Shown piece after piece: positions 8,971-18,525 of a stretch of 34,953 bases of DNA. Source of the stretch: Alphaproteobacteria bacterium (GTDB taxonomy: Bacteria > Pseudomonadota > Alphaproteobacteria > Micavibrionales > Micavibrionaceae). The notes beneath the pieces are model-generated. The model worked only from the letters and a program-made list of their open reading frames with translations. It ran no database searches and was not told the origin of the DNA. The stretch lies in the NCBI GenBank assembly GCA_020442425.1, contig JAGRKB010000038.1:1-34953 (forward strand). The letters are read 5' to 3'. Position 1 is the stretch's first letter, and each line of letters opens with the position of its first letter. The translations under genes and the position numbers were made by a program.

Positions 8971-11900
8971 TTATTCGCGACGTTCAAGAGCCTTTAATTC
9001 CTCTTCCAGTTTGCGTCCTGTATATTCCGGAGATTTTGTATTTCTGGCCATCATAGAATAGAAAGCAGGAACAACAAACAATGTAAAAAGTGTTGAGAAC
9101 AAAACCCCGCTGAGTACAACAACACCAATTGGAAAGCGGCTTTCAGCTCCTGCCCCAGACGAAAAGATAAGAGGTAAGGCGCCCACTGCTGCAGAAACCG
9201 AGGTCATAAGAATGGGGCGAAGGCGCGTAACTGAGGCCTCCTTCAGTGCAGAGTAAAATTCAAGACCTTCATCCCTTAGCTGGTTGGCGAACTCGACAAT
9301 AAGTATACCGTTCTTTGCTGCAAGCCCGACCAGCATGATCAGACCGATTTGTGTATAGATGTTAAGTGTGGCTCCTGTCAGGAATAATCCCCATAATGCA
9401 CCTATGATGGCTAATGGAACAGCCATCATAATAACAAACGGGTGAATCCAGTTTTCAAATTGGGCCGCTAGGAATAAATAAACAGCAACCAAAGCAAACG
9501 CAAAGACAATATATATTGCTACGCCACTTTCTTTAAATTCGCGAGACTCGCCCTTGAAGTCAAAACGCGCCTCTGCCGGAAGTAAGCGTTTGCCTGTTTT
9601 CTCTAGGTAATCAAGCGCTTCACCCAAAGAATATCCAGGGGCAAGAGCTGCGGTAATTGTGATGGCTCGCATACGGTTATAGCGGTTCAATTCACCGGAA
9701 TTGGCGGTCTCTTTAAAAGTAATGAGGTTAGAGAGAGGGATAAGAGTATTGGTGCGCGCAGAACGGACATAAATATTGTTCATATCCATTGGCTTGATAC
9801 GGTCCTGATCTTCCCCTTGCAGGATGACATCATATTGCTCGCCATCCTCGATATAATTTGTAACCTGCAAAGACCCCATAAATATTTGTAATGTCGATCC
9901 GATATCGGAAACACTAACGCCAAGATCAGCGGCACGGTCTCTATTAATCTCGACACGCAATTGCGGTTTGGTTTCTTTATAATCCCAATCAATGTTTCTC
10001 AGGCGGGTGTTTTGGCTCACCTCTGCCATAAATATATCTCTCCACCGAGCCAGCTCGGCATAATCATTACCAAGAATAACAAATTGAACAGGGTTGGAGA
10101 ATCCGCGCTGGCCTAATGATCCCGGTTCAATCGGAAAAGCCATAACCCCGGGAAGACCCATAAACTTTTGGAATAGGCCAGGAGTTCCTGCCTGAAAATC
10201 TCCCCAGACAATCTCATTGACCGAACGTTCCCGATCTTTCCACGCCTCAAGAAGGATAAATGAAAAAGCAGAATTAACTGCACCTGTTGTAGAAAAACTC
10301 CCAGGTACAATAGTCACAACGCCTCTGGCTTCACCAGTTCCATCTTGCTCGTTCAACTCATTTGGAGGTAATAATTTCTGCAGCTCTTTTTCTACAAAGC
10401 TAAGTTGACGTTTTGTATATTCCAAAGATGCCCCTTCGGGAGCTTTGATAAAAGCAAGAAAGTAACCGCGATCTTCTTTTGGAGCGTATTCAGAACTGAT
10501 ATACTTCATAAAGAACGCGCCAAGCCCAATCATCAAGACCATAAAAATAACGATAACAAAAGGCCGCGCAAAGAAGAAATCAAGAGCAGAAATATATTTC
10601 AGACTCATTCGATCTAGAGAGCGATTCATCCAGTCTGTAACAAAATTTGTTTTATGCTCCCCTTTGTCATTCACCTTAGGCTTCTTGAGTATTTGGGAGC
10701 AGAGCATTGGGGAAAGAGACAGAGCCGTAAACGCAGAAAATAAAATGGCCCCGATAATAGCCCAAGAAAACTCGGTAAAAAGACGTCCTGAGTTGCCGGG
10801 CATCAAAGAAACAGGCAGAAAAACAGCAACAAGAACAAGCGTTGTCGCAATAACGGCAAAGGCCACTTGTCTCGTTCCTATAAGCGCAGAGGCAAGGGGT
10901 GGCGCGCCTTTCTCAATACGTTTATAAACATTTTCCAGTACAACGATTGCGTCATCAACCACCAGACCGATAGCAAGAATAAGAGCCAGTAAAGTAAGAA
11001 GGTTAATGGAAAAACCAAGTGCATAAAGGACAGCAAAAGAACCAATCAATGATACAGGAATAGCAACGGCTGGAATAATTGTTGCGCGGACATCACCAAG
11101 AAAGATCCAGATAACAAACACAACCAGCAGCAAGGTGATCCCTAACGTGAAATAAACCTCGTCTACGGCTCCTTCAATAAAGATACCGGAGTCAAAAGCG
11201 GTCTCCATGATGATATCGCGCGGTAAAGTTTCCTTGATACGTTCCATTTCTTCCTTCACGCCACGAATAACATCGAGCGTGTTGGCATTGGATTGCTTGA
11301 CGATACCAAGACCAATTGAGGATACACCGTTATAATGAAGCTCCCGTCGTTCTTCTTCAGCGCCGCGTTCAACGCGAGCAACATCTTTGAGGCGAACAAG
11401 ATATCCGTCCTGACCACGTTTGATGACCAATTCACCAAAATCGCGTACCGTGTCGTAAACACGATCCACACGCACAGTAAATTCACGATCAAGAGATTCA
11501 ATACGACCAGCAGGAAGCTCGATATTCTCTTGAATTAAGGAGCGTTGAACATCGGTAACTGTCAGCGCTCGCGCAGCCAAAGCTTCGCGGTCAAGCCAAA
11601 CCCGCATAGCATAACGGCGCTCCCCGCCGATCTGGACACGAGACACCCCATCAACAACAGAAAGTCTATCCTTAACATAGCGATTGGCGTAATCTGTCAG
11701 TTCCAATCCGTCTCTGGATTTGCTTCGAAAAGCAATCCAGAATAAAGCTTGCGTATTGGCATCAACTTTTGAAATCTGTGGGGCTTCGACTTCATCCGGT
11801 AGCTGGTTCTGGATACGTTGAACGCGATCTCGAACATCATTGGCAGCTTCCTCGATGTCTTTTTCTAACTTGAACTCGACTGAAATACTGGAAAGACCAT

Positions 11901-12156
11901 CAGAAGATTTAGAATCAATAGATTTAACGCCGGAAATACCGGCAATGGAATCTTCTAATATTTTTGTAACACGTGACTCAATAATTTCAGCACTTGCGCC
12001 GATATAGGATGTCTCGACAGAAACAATCGGCGCATCAATATCGGGATACTCACGTAATTCTAGCTTGGTAAAAGCGACTAGCCCCAAAATAATAACAAGC
12101 AGATTGATAACGGCTGCAAAGATTGGCCGCTTAATAGAAATATCTGATAAAATCAT
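8971..12156 (-). CDS. RND-family efflux pump, inner-membrane permease
   Basis: The 1061-residue protein is a proton-driven RND transporter of the AcrB/MdtBC type, forming the trimeric inner-membrane part of a tripartite exporter. The N terminus MILSDISIKRPIFAAVI is characteristic. Twelve membrane segments and two large periplasmic loops are evident. The proton-relay residues are present: the aspartate pair at 401-402 in IGLVVDDAIVVLENV and lysine 948 in AAKNGILIVEFANQL. The GIVKQSNANTLDV segment in the first periplasmic loop is also typical of the family. The gene overlaps the upstream adaptor gene by four bases (ATGA), showing translational coupling, and MATE follows after 19 bases. No TolC-like outer-membrane partner lies in the window, so it must come from elsewhere. 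The pair resembles multidrug exporters more than metal exporters. Confidence 0.95.
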   Translation of the reverse strand: MILSDISIKRPIFAAVINLLVIILGLVAFTKLELREYPDIDAPIVSVETSYIGASAEIIESRVTKILEDSIAGISGVKSIDSKSSDGLSSISVEFKLEKDIEEAANDVRDRVQRIQNQLPDEVEAPQISKVDANTQALFWIAFRSKSRDGLELTDYANRYVKDRLSVVDGVSRVQIGGERRYAMRVWLDREALAARALTVTDVQRSLIQENIELPAGRIESLDREFTVRVDRVYDTVRDFGELVIKRGQDGYLVRLKDVARVERGAEEERRELHYNGVSSIGLGIVKQSNANTLDVIRGVKEEMERIKETLPRDIIMETAFDSGIFIEGAVDEVYFTLGITLLLVVFVIWIFLGDVRATIIPAVAIPVSLIGSFAVLYALGFSINLLTLLALILAIGLVVDDAIVVLENVYKRIEKGAPPLASALIGTRQVAFAVIATTLVLVAVFLPVSLMPGNSGRLFTEFSWAIIGAILFSAFTALSLSPMLCSQILKKPKVNDKGEHKTNFVTDWMNRSLDRMSLKYISALDFFFARPFVIVIFMVLMIGLGAFFMKYISSEYAPKEDRGYFLAFIKAPEGASLEYTKRQLSFVEKELQKLLPPNELNEQDGTGEARGVVTIVPGSFSTTGAVNSAFSFILLEAWKDRERSVNEIVWGDFQAGTPGLFQKFMGLPGVMAFPIEPGSLGQRGFSNPVQFVILGNDYAELARWRDIFMAEVSQNTRLRNIDWDYKETKPQLRVEINRDRAADLGVSVSDIGSTLQIFMGSLQVTNYIEDGEQYDVILQGEDQDRIKPMDMNNIYVRSARTNTLIPLSNLITFKETANSGELNRYNRMRAITITAALAPGYSLGEALDYLEKTGKRLLPAEARFDFKGESREFKESGVAIYIVFAFALVAVYLFLAAQFENWIHPFVIMMAVPLAIIGALWGLFLTGATLNIYTQIGLIMLVGLAAKNGILIVEFANQLRDEGLEFYSALKEASVTRLRPILMTSVSAAVGALPLIFSSGAGAESRFPIGVVVLSGVLFSTLFTLFVVPAFYSMMARNTKSPEYTGRKLEEELKALERRE

Positions 12157-13352
12157 TCTTCTACCGTTTCGTCAGATGTGTCTTGTGTAGAAAGTGTGGG
12201 TGTATTGGAGGTCTTTGAAGAGACATCCAAAGGTGTAATGACGTCTTTCTTACGCTCAATTGCAAAGCCAAGAGTAGCCTGTTGTGACGCCTCAACACTA
12301 CGTTCCTCAACGACATTCACAGGAGCTCCCGGGCCGGTTTTCATTTGCCCTTCAATAACCACTTTATCTCCTTGAGATAAGCCATCCTTAATCTCAACAT
12401 AGCCGGGTTCGCGCAAACCCGTTACAACAGTTTTGCTTTCAATTTTATTTTCTGCATTGACGACAAAAACTGTCTTGATGTTGCCGGAAGACTGGATAGC
12501 CCCTTCAGGAATAGCAAGAGCTTCAAAAGATTTGCGAACAATTCTGACCTTCATAAGCAATCCAGGACGTAAAAGCCCTTGAGGATTCTCTACCAATGCA
12601 CGAACGCGCACAGATCGGGTGTCTGGATCAATACGAGTATCAATCGTATAAATTTTTCCTTCGAATACATCAGCGTCATAAGCTTCAGATTGGGCTTTAA
12701 TAGTCATGCCGACCTGTAAAGCAGATAGAAAACGTTCCGGCACAGAAAAATCAAGCTTGATGGGATCAACATCATCCAAGGTCATGATTGTTGTGCCAGG
12801 TGTAACCAAATCGCCGATACTCACCTCACGGATACCAACGATACCGTCAAAAGGAGCGACTATACGTCTTTGATTAAGCTGTGCTTTGGCAACTTCCATG
12901 CTGGCGAGAGCTTCGTCACGTTCTGCAGCAGAACCCAATTTATTTTTAACAAGTTGATTATAACGCATATAAGAGCGCGTAGCCTCATTCAGAGTGGCCA
13001 TTTCCTCCTCATCGGAAAGCTCAACCAGAACTGCTCCAGCCTCAACAAACTGCCCTTCTGTAACGCCAACTGACTTGACTGTCTCAGTAACGGTAGCAGT
13101 GATAACAGCAGATTCATTAGAGTGAGCCGTTCCAACAGCTTCTATAATTTCTTCAAATGGAACAGGGGAAACGGGAGTAACAACAACATTTGCTGCACTA
13201 GCAGGAGGCTGAAAATCCGCAAATTTCAATTTCATGAAAAAGACAAAACCCGAGAAACCGATCAGTACAATAAACAAAAGCATTGCAACGCCGATAAGAA
13301 CGATACGTTTCTTGGAACGGCGGCGAGAAGGAGCGGCGTCGGAAAAGGTCAT
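12153..13352 (-). CDS. RND efflux periplasmic adaptor (membrane fusion protein)
   Basis: The 399-residue protein links an RND pump to an outer-membrane channel. After a basic start (RRRSKKR) a single membrane anchor (IVLIGVAMLLFIVLIGFSGF, about residues 20-40) leads to the periplasm. It then shows the family order: a lipoyl half-motif (VKSVGVTEGQFVEAGAVLVE), a short helical hairpin, the second lipoyl half (RIVAPFDGIVGIREVSIGDL), a beta-barrel region and a membrane-proximal domain (VVTGLREPGYVEIKDGL). About 50 residues of unconserved, Ser/Thr-rich tail follow. The start ATG 13352 has AGGGA about ten bases upstream. It is the first gene of the operon and overlaps the pump gene by four bases. 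No regulator gene sits beside it; the neighbour across the divergent gap is a methyltransferase. Confidence 0.93.
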   Translation of the reverse strand: MTFSDAAPSRRRSKKRIVLIGVAMLLFIVLIGFSGFVFFMKLKFADFQPPASAANVVVTPVSPVPFEEIIEAVGTAHSNESAVITATVTETVKSVGVTEGQFVEAGAVLVELSDEEEMATLNEATRSYMRYNQLVKNKLGSAAERDEALASMEVAKAQLNQRRIVAPFDGIVGIREVSIGDLVTPGTTIMTLDDVDPIKLDFSVPERFLSALQVGMTIKAQSEAYDADVFEGKIYTIDTRIDPDTRSVRVRALVENPQGLLRPGLLMKVRIVRKSFEALAIPEGAIQSSGNIKTVFVVNAENKIESKTVVTGLREPGYVEIKDGLSQGDKVVIEGQMKTGPGAPVNVVEERSVEASQQATLGFAIERKKDVITPLDVSSKTSNTPTLSTQDTSDETVEE

Positions 13353-13483
13353 GATAAAAAAATCCCTGATAAAAATTGCTGACTACAAACTAGGACGGCC
13401 ACTTTGTTCATGCAAGGGCTACACGAAAAATATTTATCACAAAAATCAAAAAACCTATTGATTTGATTCATAAATCTGGCTCT

Positions 13484-14500
13484 ATGATAGGCATGCGAGA
13501 CTCTGAAAAAGCTCTAATTCATATACTGGAAACTGTGCCCGAATTAACCCCTGCCTCGGTTAAGGATAATCACGGGTCAATTCTGGTTATAGGAACAGCA
13601 GAGAGAATAAGTGCTTATGAAGCATATTATTCTCCCTATCATAATGAAAAGATTGGATTTTTTGATATAGATCAGGAAAATGGCCAATTTGATGCTGTGT
13701 ATGTAATTGGTACAAAACAAAAACAGGAAAGCGCATATTTTCTGGCTAAAGCTCTAAAATTGGCAAAAAACAATGCGCCCGTCGTTATGGTGTTAGAAAA
13801 TGACTGGGGCGGAAAAAATCTTGAAAAACTCTATAAATCTGCATGTTTAGAGACGCAAAGCGAGTCCAAACATAAATCGCGTATCGTTTGGACTCGCACT
13901 CCACAAACGGCAGATCAATCAAGAATTGACGAATGGATCAGGAGTGGAGCAAAGGCGCGAAGAGCTGATGAACAATGGACACAGCCCGGAATTTTCTCAT
14001 GGGAAAATCTTGATAAGGGAACGCAAGCTCTGCAGGAAGTCTTCAAAAAGGAGTGGCGAGGAGAGTTCCGTGGAAAGGGAGCAGATTTCGGATGCGGTTG
14101 TGGTGATTTGGCAAAATTTATGCTCGAAAGCTGCTATAAAATCAAAAAATTTCATCTACTGGACATAGATAAAAGGGCAGTTGATTGCGCAAAACAGAAT
14201 TTAGAACGAAAATTCGGCGAGATTATAGAGCCACACTGGATCGATATAACAAAAGGCTCCCTTCCTCAAAAGCTTGATTTTATCGTTATGAACCCTCCCT
14301 TCCACACAGGGAAAGATCAACTCGCATCACTCGGCAAAGCCTTTATCTTACAAGCATCTAAATCTCTGGATCGAGGCGGTTTATGCCTCATAGTAGCCAA
14401 CGTACATTTGCCATATGAAGACACAATCAGAGATCTGTTTTACAGCTTTGAAATCATAGAAATAAAGTCAGGCTTTAAAATAATTTTGGCTAGAAAGTAG
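13484..14500 (+). CDS. Class I SAM methyltransferase, RsmC/RlmG-like rRNA guanine-N2 type
   Basis: The protein (338 residues from ATG 13484) has the two-part build of RsmC/RlmG enzymes: a degenerate N-terminal methyltransferase-like domain and an active C-terminal Rossmann domain. The SAM-binding motif I reads GADFGCGCGDLAKFML near residue 200, the acidic end of strand two is LLDIDKRAVDCA, and the catalytic motif IV is VMNPPFHTG. NPPFH is the signature of guanine-N2 methyltransferases acting on 16S G1207 or 23S G1835, so rRNA is the likely substrate; which base is not decided by sequence. The frame extends upstream to a TTG at 13463, and ATG 13484 or 13493 are the realistic starts; none has a strong ribosome-binding site. 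It is divergent from the efflux operon and convergent with the next gene. Confidence 0.85.
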   Translation: MIGMRDSEKALIHILETVPELTPASVKDNHGSILVIGTAERISAYEAYYSPYHNEKIGFFDIDQENGQFDAVYVIGTKQKQESAYFLAKALKLAKNNAPVVMVLENDWGGKNLEKLYKSACLETQSESKHKSRIVWTRTPQTADQSRIDEWIRSGAKARRADEQWTQPGIFSWENLDKGTQALQEVFKKEWRGEFRGKGADFGCGCGDLAKFMLESCYKIKKFHLLDIDKRAVDCAKQNLERKFGEIIEPHWIDITKGSLPQKLDFIVMNPPFHTGKDQLASLGKAFILQASKSLDRGGLCLIVANVHLPYEDTIRDLFYSFEIIEIKSGFKIILARK

Positions 14501-14520
14501 AACAGAACTGTGTACGTAAA

Positions 14521-15102
14521 CTAATTATTGTACGTACGCTCTCGGGATTTCATGTCCATAATGGCTATTGTCGTGCCGTCAAGGCCGGATTCTATAGAGG
14601 AAGGCGAACGAAAAGCATCCATAAAGGCTGATCCGATATCTTTTCCTGTTTGATGTTCAATGGCGGCAGTGGCGACACCTGCTGCGGCACCAATCGCGCC
14701 CCCAAACAATGCCCCTCCGGCAACTTGAGCCACAACTCCAATCTCGTCTCCTGTAATATGGCGATAAATCGTGCCAACAATGGGGATATGCTGCAAAGGA
14801 TTTATAATATCAAGAAAATCAAAAAATCCGAACGACTCCTCCTTTTCTTCCATAGGAGCAGGAATTGTAATTTCAGGAACATTTGCCTGTTCTGAAATTC
14901 CAGATGTAATTGTGGCCAAATCGGCAGATTTTGCCGAAAAAATGGCCGAAAAACTATTCTTTGGGTCAAGAACAGGGACATGACCATCAATACGCCCGGA
15001 ACGATCCTTTTGCCAGCTAACGCCTTGAGAAACCGAAGATTTAGCGGTTTCCTTCGGGAGGGGCGCAGATGAAGTATCTCCTGTGACATAGGGGTAGATC
15101 AT
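14521..15102 (-). CDS. Hypothetical protein with glycine-rich hydrophobic segment
   Basis: I do not recognise a characterised family for this 193-residue protein. It has no signal peptide. Residues 1-100 are polar and low in order. Then come PIVGTIYRHITGDEIG and a hydrophobic Gly/Ala-rich stretch (VAGGALFGGAIGAAAGVATA, about 125-150), followed by IEHQTGKDIGSAFMDAF. The Gly-zipper-like stretch could insert in or associate with a membrane. From memory, similar GGALFGG...TGKDIG segments recur in uncharacterised alphaproteobacterial proteins. The start is well supported: AAGGA seven bases before ATG 15102. It is divergent from the winged-helix gene (95-base gap) and converges with the methyltransferase, the two stops being about 20 bases apart around a repeated TACGTA palindrome. 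Confidence 0.75.
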   Translation of the reverse strand: MIYPYVTGDTSSAPLPKETAKSSVSQGVSWQKDRSGRIDGHVPVLDPKNSFSAIFSAKSADLATITSGISEQANVPEITIPAPMEEKEESFGFFDFLDIINPLQHIPIVGTIYRHITGDEIGVVAQVAGGALFGGAIGAAAGVATAAIEHQTGKDIGSAFMDAFRSPSSIESGLDGTTIAIMDMKSRERTYNN

Positions 15103-15197
15103 ACAAATATCCTTCTTTCATAGAAGAAATTTGCAAATCCCGTACCAACAGGGCAAAAAAACGGTATGATACAAAGAACTCTGATTGGAATTGGAAA

Positions 15198-15761
15198 ATG
15201 ATACCCCCTAAAAATAAACAGGTTTTGATAGGCTGCGACATAAAAAATGCCAGATTAAAAGAGTTGGTGGAAGAACAGCTGAGAACAATACCCGATCTGC
15301 GCATTCTCATGAACGAAGAGGAAGAAATTCAGCCGCCGGATCATGTTATAACAGAGGAAAATTATAGTAGAGAATTATCATATCCCGTTCGATTGGGAGA
15401 ATTGAAAGATCGTTTAAACTATAATTTGTCAGGCCGCGATCGATTTGTAGAGGAGGAAGTTCAATATGATCTTGGAACTTTTACACTTTTGGCAGATAAA
15501 AATATTCTCATTCACAAGGACACTCAAACCCCTATTCGCTTGACTGACAAGGAGAGATTGCTCCTTAGAACGTTGTATGAGGCAATAGGTCGTCAGCTGA
15601 GTCGCGATAGGATTCTGAGTGAGGTCTGGGGGTACGCAGACGGAATTGAGACACATACACTGGAAACACACTTATACAGACTCAGACAAAAACTCGAAGA
15701 GTTTGAGGCGCAAGACTTAATCATTGCGGATGGCCAAGGGAATTACAGCCTTAAAATCTAA
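15198..15761 (+). CDS. OmpR-type winged-helix transcriptional regulator with degenerate N-terminal domain
   Basis: The C-terminal half (about residues 90-187) is an OmpR/PhoB-type winged helix: LTDKERLLLRTLYEA, the turn RQLSRDRILSEVWGY and the recognition helix THTLETHLYRLRQKLEE, then the wing IIADGQGNYSLKI. The N-terminal half (about 80 residues) has the approximate size of a shortened receiver but no visible acidic pocket, phospho-acceptor aspartate or conserved lysine, so it is unlikely to be phosphorylated in the usual way. It may be an orphan regulator controlled by dimerisation or a partner. No histidine kinase gene is nearby. It is divergent from the hypothetical gene at 14521-15102, which makes that gene a candidate target. 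Start ATG 15198. Confidence 0.85.
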   Translation: MIPPKNKQVLIGCDIKNARLKELVEEQLRTIPDLRILMNEEEEIQPPDHVITEENYSRELSYPVRLGELKDRLNYNLSGRDRFVEEEVQYDLGTFTLLADKNILIHKDTQTPIRLTDKERLLLRTLYEAIGRQLSRDRILSEVWGYADGIETHTLETHLYRLRQKLEEFEAQDLIIADGQGNYSLKI

Positions 15762-15787
15762 AAGAAAAACCCGCCAATCGGCGGGTT
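15761..15787 (-). terminator. Rho-independent terminator of rpoZ
   Basis: An 8-bp GC-rich perfect stem (15768-15775 with 15780-15787; AACCCGCC/GGCGGGTT) with a 4-base loop is followed on the minus strand by TTTTTCTTTT. It lies about 35 bases after the rpoZ stop. On the plus strand it follows the winged-helix gene but lacks a T run there. Confidence 0.85.
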
Positions 15788-15822
15788 AAAATCTTGGTTT
15801 CTATGCTAGAATAGAGAAGAGA

Positions 15823-16218
15823 CTACTCGTCATATCCGGCTAGATCATCAATACCGGCATCATCGCCATCATCATCATCGTCGAATGATTCATCTGCAGA
15901 GAATCCGCTATCATTGGCTTGAGCAACCAGAGCATTCCACTCTTCTTCTCCTTCCATTTCTTCCATCACATCATCTTGGTCTTCTTCAACAGCGAAGACG
16001 CGTTGGTGGGAGCGAACCAAATCCTCTTTCAGATCATCAACCTGAACAGTGTCATCAGCAATCTCACGCAAAGAAACAACAGTATTTTTATCGTTGTCAC
16101 GATCAACGGTCAACGGAGCGCCAGTACCAATGCGGCGAGCGCGCTGAGCAGAAACCATAACCAGTTCAAAGCGGTTAGGAACCTTGAGAACACAATCTTC
16201 AACGGTAACACGAGCCAT
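15823..16218 (-). CDS. rpoZ: RNA polymerase omega subunit with long acidic C-terminal tail
   Basis: The 131-residue protein starts [20 protein letters not shown] and continues with [20 protein letters not shown] and [12 protein letters not shown], which are the conserved omega sequences. Omega clamps the beta-prime subunit during RNA polymerase assembly and, in many bacteria, forms part of a ppGpp site. The core ends around residue 75. The remaining 55 or so residues are extremely acidic ([17 protein letters not shown], later [10 protein letters not shown]) and low-complexity. Alphaproteobacterial omegas often carry an acidic extension, though this one is long. In many alphaproteobacteria rpoZ is followed by the relA/spoT gene; here a chemoreceptor occupies the upstream side and the convergent winged-helix gene the downstream side. 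A terminator follows. Confidence 0.95.
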   Translation of the reverse strand: MARVTVEDCVLKVPNRFELVMVSAQRARRIGTGAPLTVDRDNDKNTVVSLREIADDTVQVDDLKEDLVRSHQRVFAVEEDQDDVMEEMEGEEEWNALVAQANDSGFSADESFDDDDDGDDAGIDDLAGYDE

Positions 16219-16301
16219 GAATAAATCCTTTTTTGAATGCTATCCGCTCGCTTATAAACACCTTGGTAACAAAAATCAAGACTTTGCTGAACAATTGGAT
16301 A

Positions 16302-16336
16302 AGAAAAACCCTCGTGGATGAAACTCACGAGGGTTT
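16302..16336 (-). terminator. Rho-independent terminator of the chemoreceptor gene
   Basis: A perfect 11-bp stem (16306-16316 with 16326-16336; ACCCTCGTG/CACGAGGGT core), nine-base loop, runs on the minus strand into TTTTTCTT. It lies about 35 bases beyond the chemoreceptor stop. Between stop and stem is a tandem repeat of TTTAAAATGGGG (16334-16357), part of which overlaps the stem base. Confidence 0.88.
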
Positions 16337-16371
16337 AAAATGGGGTTTAAAATGGGGCTTAATCAAAAATT

Positions 16372-18525
16372 TTAACCATTTCTGATTTCGTTCAGGAATT
16401 CACCGACCTGAATTTGCAAGGATTCTGCAATTTCCGCCAATTCTGACGCGGCACCGTTAAGAGCCGTAGCAGATTCACCGGTTTCTTCGGCATTTTTCTG
16501 AACGTCATGAATATTCTGGGCCACTTGTTGGGTTCCCGTGGAGGCTTCGGAAACATTGCGGCCAATTTCAGCCGTAGCCGCATTTTGTTCCTCAACCGCT
16601 CCGGCCACAGTAGATGTTGCGTGGTCAATTTCACGGACATCGGAAATAATACGCTCTACAGCCTCAACGCTACTGCGGATAGCCTCTTGAATACGCCCGA
16701 CGCGTTCGTCGATTTCAATGGTTTTTCCTGCAGTTTCCGTCGCTAGTTTTTTAACTTCATCAGCAACAACCGCAAAACCTTTACCGGCCTCACCGGCGCG
16801 AGCCGCTTCAATCGTGGCATTTAAAGCCAAAAGATTGGTCTGCTCTGCAATCTCCTTGATTGAGGAGATAACATCACCGATGGAGTCAGCCAAGACATTC
16901 AGTTCGGCAACTTGCTGGCTAGTGCGCTCAGCCTCAGAAGAAGCACGACCCGATTTCTGAGCCACATTGCTGATTTGATGTGCAATCTCTTGCGAAGATG
17001 CAGACAGTTCTTCAGCAGCAGAGGCCACAACCTGAACATTCCCGTCAGCCTCGGATGCGGCTGATGCCACAATCTGACTGGCGTGAGCAGTGTTGGAAGA
17101 CACAGAAGTCATTTGTTGCGCTGTAGCCTGCATTTCTGTAGCCGCAGCAGCCAATGATTTAATAATGTTCGAAGTTCTTCTATCAAAGTCATCAGCCAAT
17201 TTATGCATGGCTTGTTTCTTCTCAATCTCTGCTTGAGCTTTTGCTTTTTCTTGTTCTTCGGTCATGCGCTCGACGGCAAGGCCATTATCCTTGAACACAC
17301 CAACAGTCCGTGCCATGTCACCCATTTCATCACCACGGTCAAGGTAAGGAACTTCAACGGAATAGTCACGATTAGCCAGCGACCCCATAGTGGAGCAAAG
17401 ACGACTGATAGGCGTTGTTAAAGATCTCGAGAACAAGAGAGAAATAACAATAACGACAATTAGTATTAGAACTGAGGACAGAATGATATGATTTTTCATT
17501 GTATCAACAGCCATATGAGCTTCATCTTCATCTATGGACGCAGAGATAGCCCAGGTTTTATCAAAGACATTAGCTGGACCTGAGGCAACAAGGGTGTTCT
17601 TACCATTGACTTGATCCCAACCAACAGAGACATGCCCCTCGAAAGATTTCCTAATTTCATCATCCTCAAATTTGTCTTTAAGAATAGGATCAATATCATC
17701 CTTCAGATTAGGATCGTTTCTCAAAAGAAAGTCACTACCGACCATACGAACTCTGGCGGTTTTGGAAACATCTTCTGGGACAACGCCCAGAGCATTAATG
17801 CGTCCGATAGGCATCTGGAATGCCAAGACCCCTATAAAGGAGCCATCCTGATCCAGGATGGGAGCTCCAACAAAGGCGGCTGGAACGCCGTGGCTTGGAG
17901 CATAGGGTTTAAAGTCAAAGAAACTCAGTTGGTCCTTAACAGGATTATCCTTGACCGCACGATAGAGATTGGCAAGATCGGTATCCTTCCATTCGCCGTC
18001 ATACATATTGGTAGCAAAATCCAGTTCCTTATAGACTGTATAAAGAAGATTACCTCGCTCATCAAAAATAAAGATATCGTAATATTCGCGTTGTTCCAGA
18101 AGTTTACGGAACCAGGGATGGAATTTGGCATGGGCAGCGCTATAAATTGTTCCGTCATCAGATGTATCGAGCAAATGTTTACTTCCCAAAGGATGCTCAT
18201 TCTCCTCAATATATTTCTGTTGCAGGTAAGATGCTTTGTCACTTGCTTTCAAATCTTCCCAACCAAAACGGAAGCTGTGCAGGGCCTGACGAACATAATT
18301 ACTGTCTGCATTAATCAGAAGGTCTTCTTTGATTGAAGAAAGGTAAGATTCGAGATTCGTCTTAACACCGTTTTCAATAGAAAGAATTTTTTCTTCTGTC
18401 ATCTTCGTTGCCATCTCTTCGGATTTATCAACGGAGAGATAGCTGATAATTCCGGCATTAATGACAGCAAGAATGACCATTATCAGAGGAATCTTGATAG
18501 AATTTTTGATATTCGAAAGCGACAT
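16372..18525 (-). CDS. Methyl-accepting chemotaxis protein with large periplasmic sensor
   Basis: The 717-residue chemoreceptor has a first membrane segment at about residues 11-30, a periplasmic region of about 310 residues that looks like a double-Cache (PDC) ligand domain ([33 protein letters not shown]), a second membrane segment near 345-365, a HAMP linker ([16 protein letters not shown]) and a long helical signalling domain. The hairpin tip is canonical: [18 protein letters not shown] followed by [15 protein letters not shown]. It relays attractant or repellent binding to CheA/CheW. No CheB/CheR-tethering pentapeptide is seen at the C terminus. The ligand is unknown. ATG 18525 is preceded by a GAGGC site. 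No che genes lie in the window, so it acts with a kinase cluster elsewhere. It has its own terminator. Confidence 0.93.
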   Translation of the reverse strand: MSLSNIKNSIKIPLIMVILAVINAGIISYLSVDKSEEMATKMTEEKILSIENGVKTNLESYLSSIKEDLLINADSNYVRQALHSFRFGWEDLKASDKASYLQQKYIEENEHPLGSKHLLDTSDDGTIYSAAHAKFHPWFRKLLEQREYYDIFIFDERGNLLYTVYKELDFATNMYDGEWKDTDLANLYRAVKDNPVKDQLSFFDFKPYAPSHGVPAAFVGAPILDQDGSFIGVLAFQMPIGRINALGVVPEDVSKTARVRMVGSDFLLRNDPNLKDDIDPILKDKFEDDEIRKSFEGHVSVGWDQVNGKNTLVASGPANVFDKTWAISASIDEDEAHMAVDTMKNHIILSSVLILIVVIVISLLFSRSLTTPISRLCSTMGSLANRDYSVEVPYLDRGDEMGDMARTVGVFKDNGLAVERMTEEQEKAKAQAEIEKKQAMHKLADDFDRRTSNIIKSLAAAATEMQATAQQMTSVSSNTAHASQIVASAASEADGNVQVVASAAEELSASSQEIAHQISNVAQKSGRASSEAERTSQQVAELNVLADSIGDVISSIKEIAEQTNLLALNATIEAARAGEAGKGFAVVADEVKKLATETAGKTIEIDERVGRIQEAIRSSVEAVERIISDVREIDHATSTVAGAVEEQNAATAEIGRNVSEASTGTQQVAQNIHDVQKNAEETGESATALNGAASELAEIAESLQIQVGEFLNEIRNG

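Noticed and set aside
14511..14540. Repeated TACGTA palindromes between two convergent genes as a terminator
   Set aside because: They can pair with each other, but there is no GC-rich stem and no T run on either strand.
16334..16357. Tandem TTTAAAATGGGG repeat beside the chemoreceptor terminator as a possible repeat array
   Set aside because: Only two units are present and they join the base of the terminator stem; a local slippage duplication is enough to explain it.
17611..18336. 241-codon open frame on the plus strand, opposite the first chemoreceptor
   Set aside because: It lies wholly inside the antisense of a certain chemoreceptor gene, has no recognisable domain and no ribosome-binding site; it is a shadow frame.
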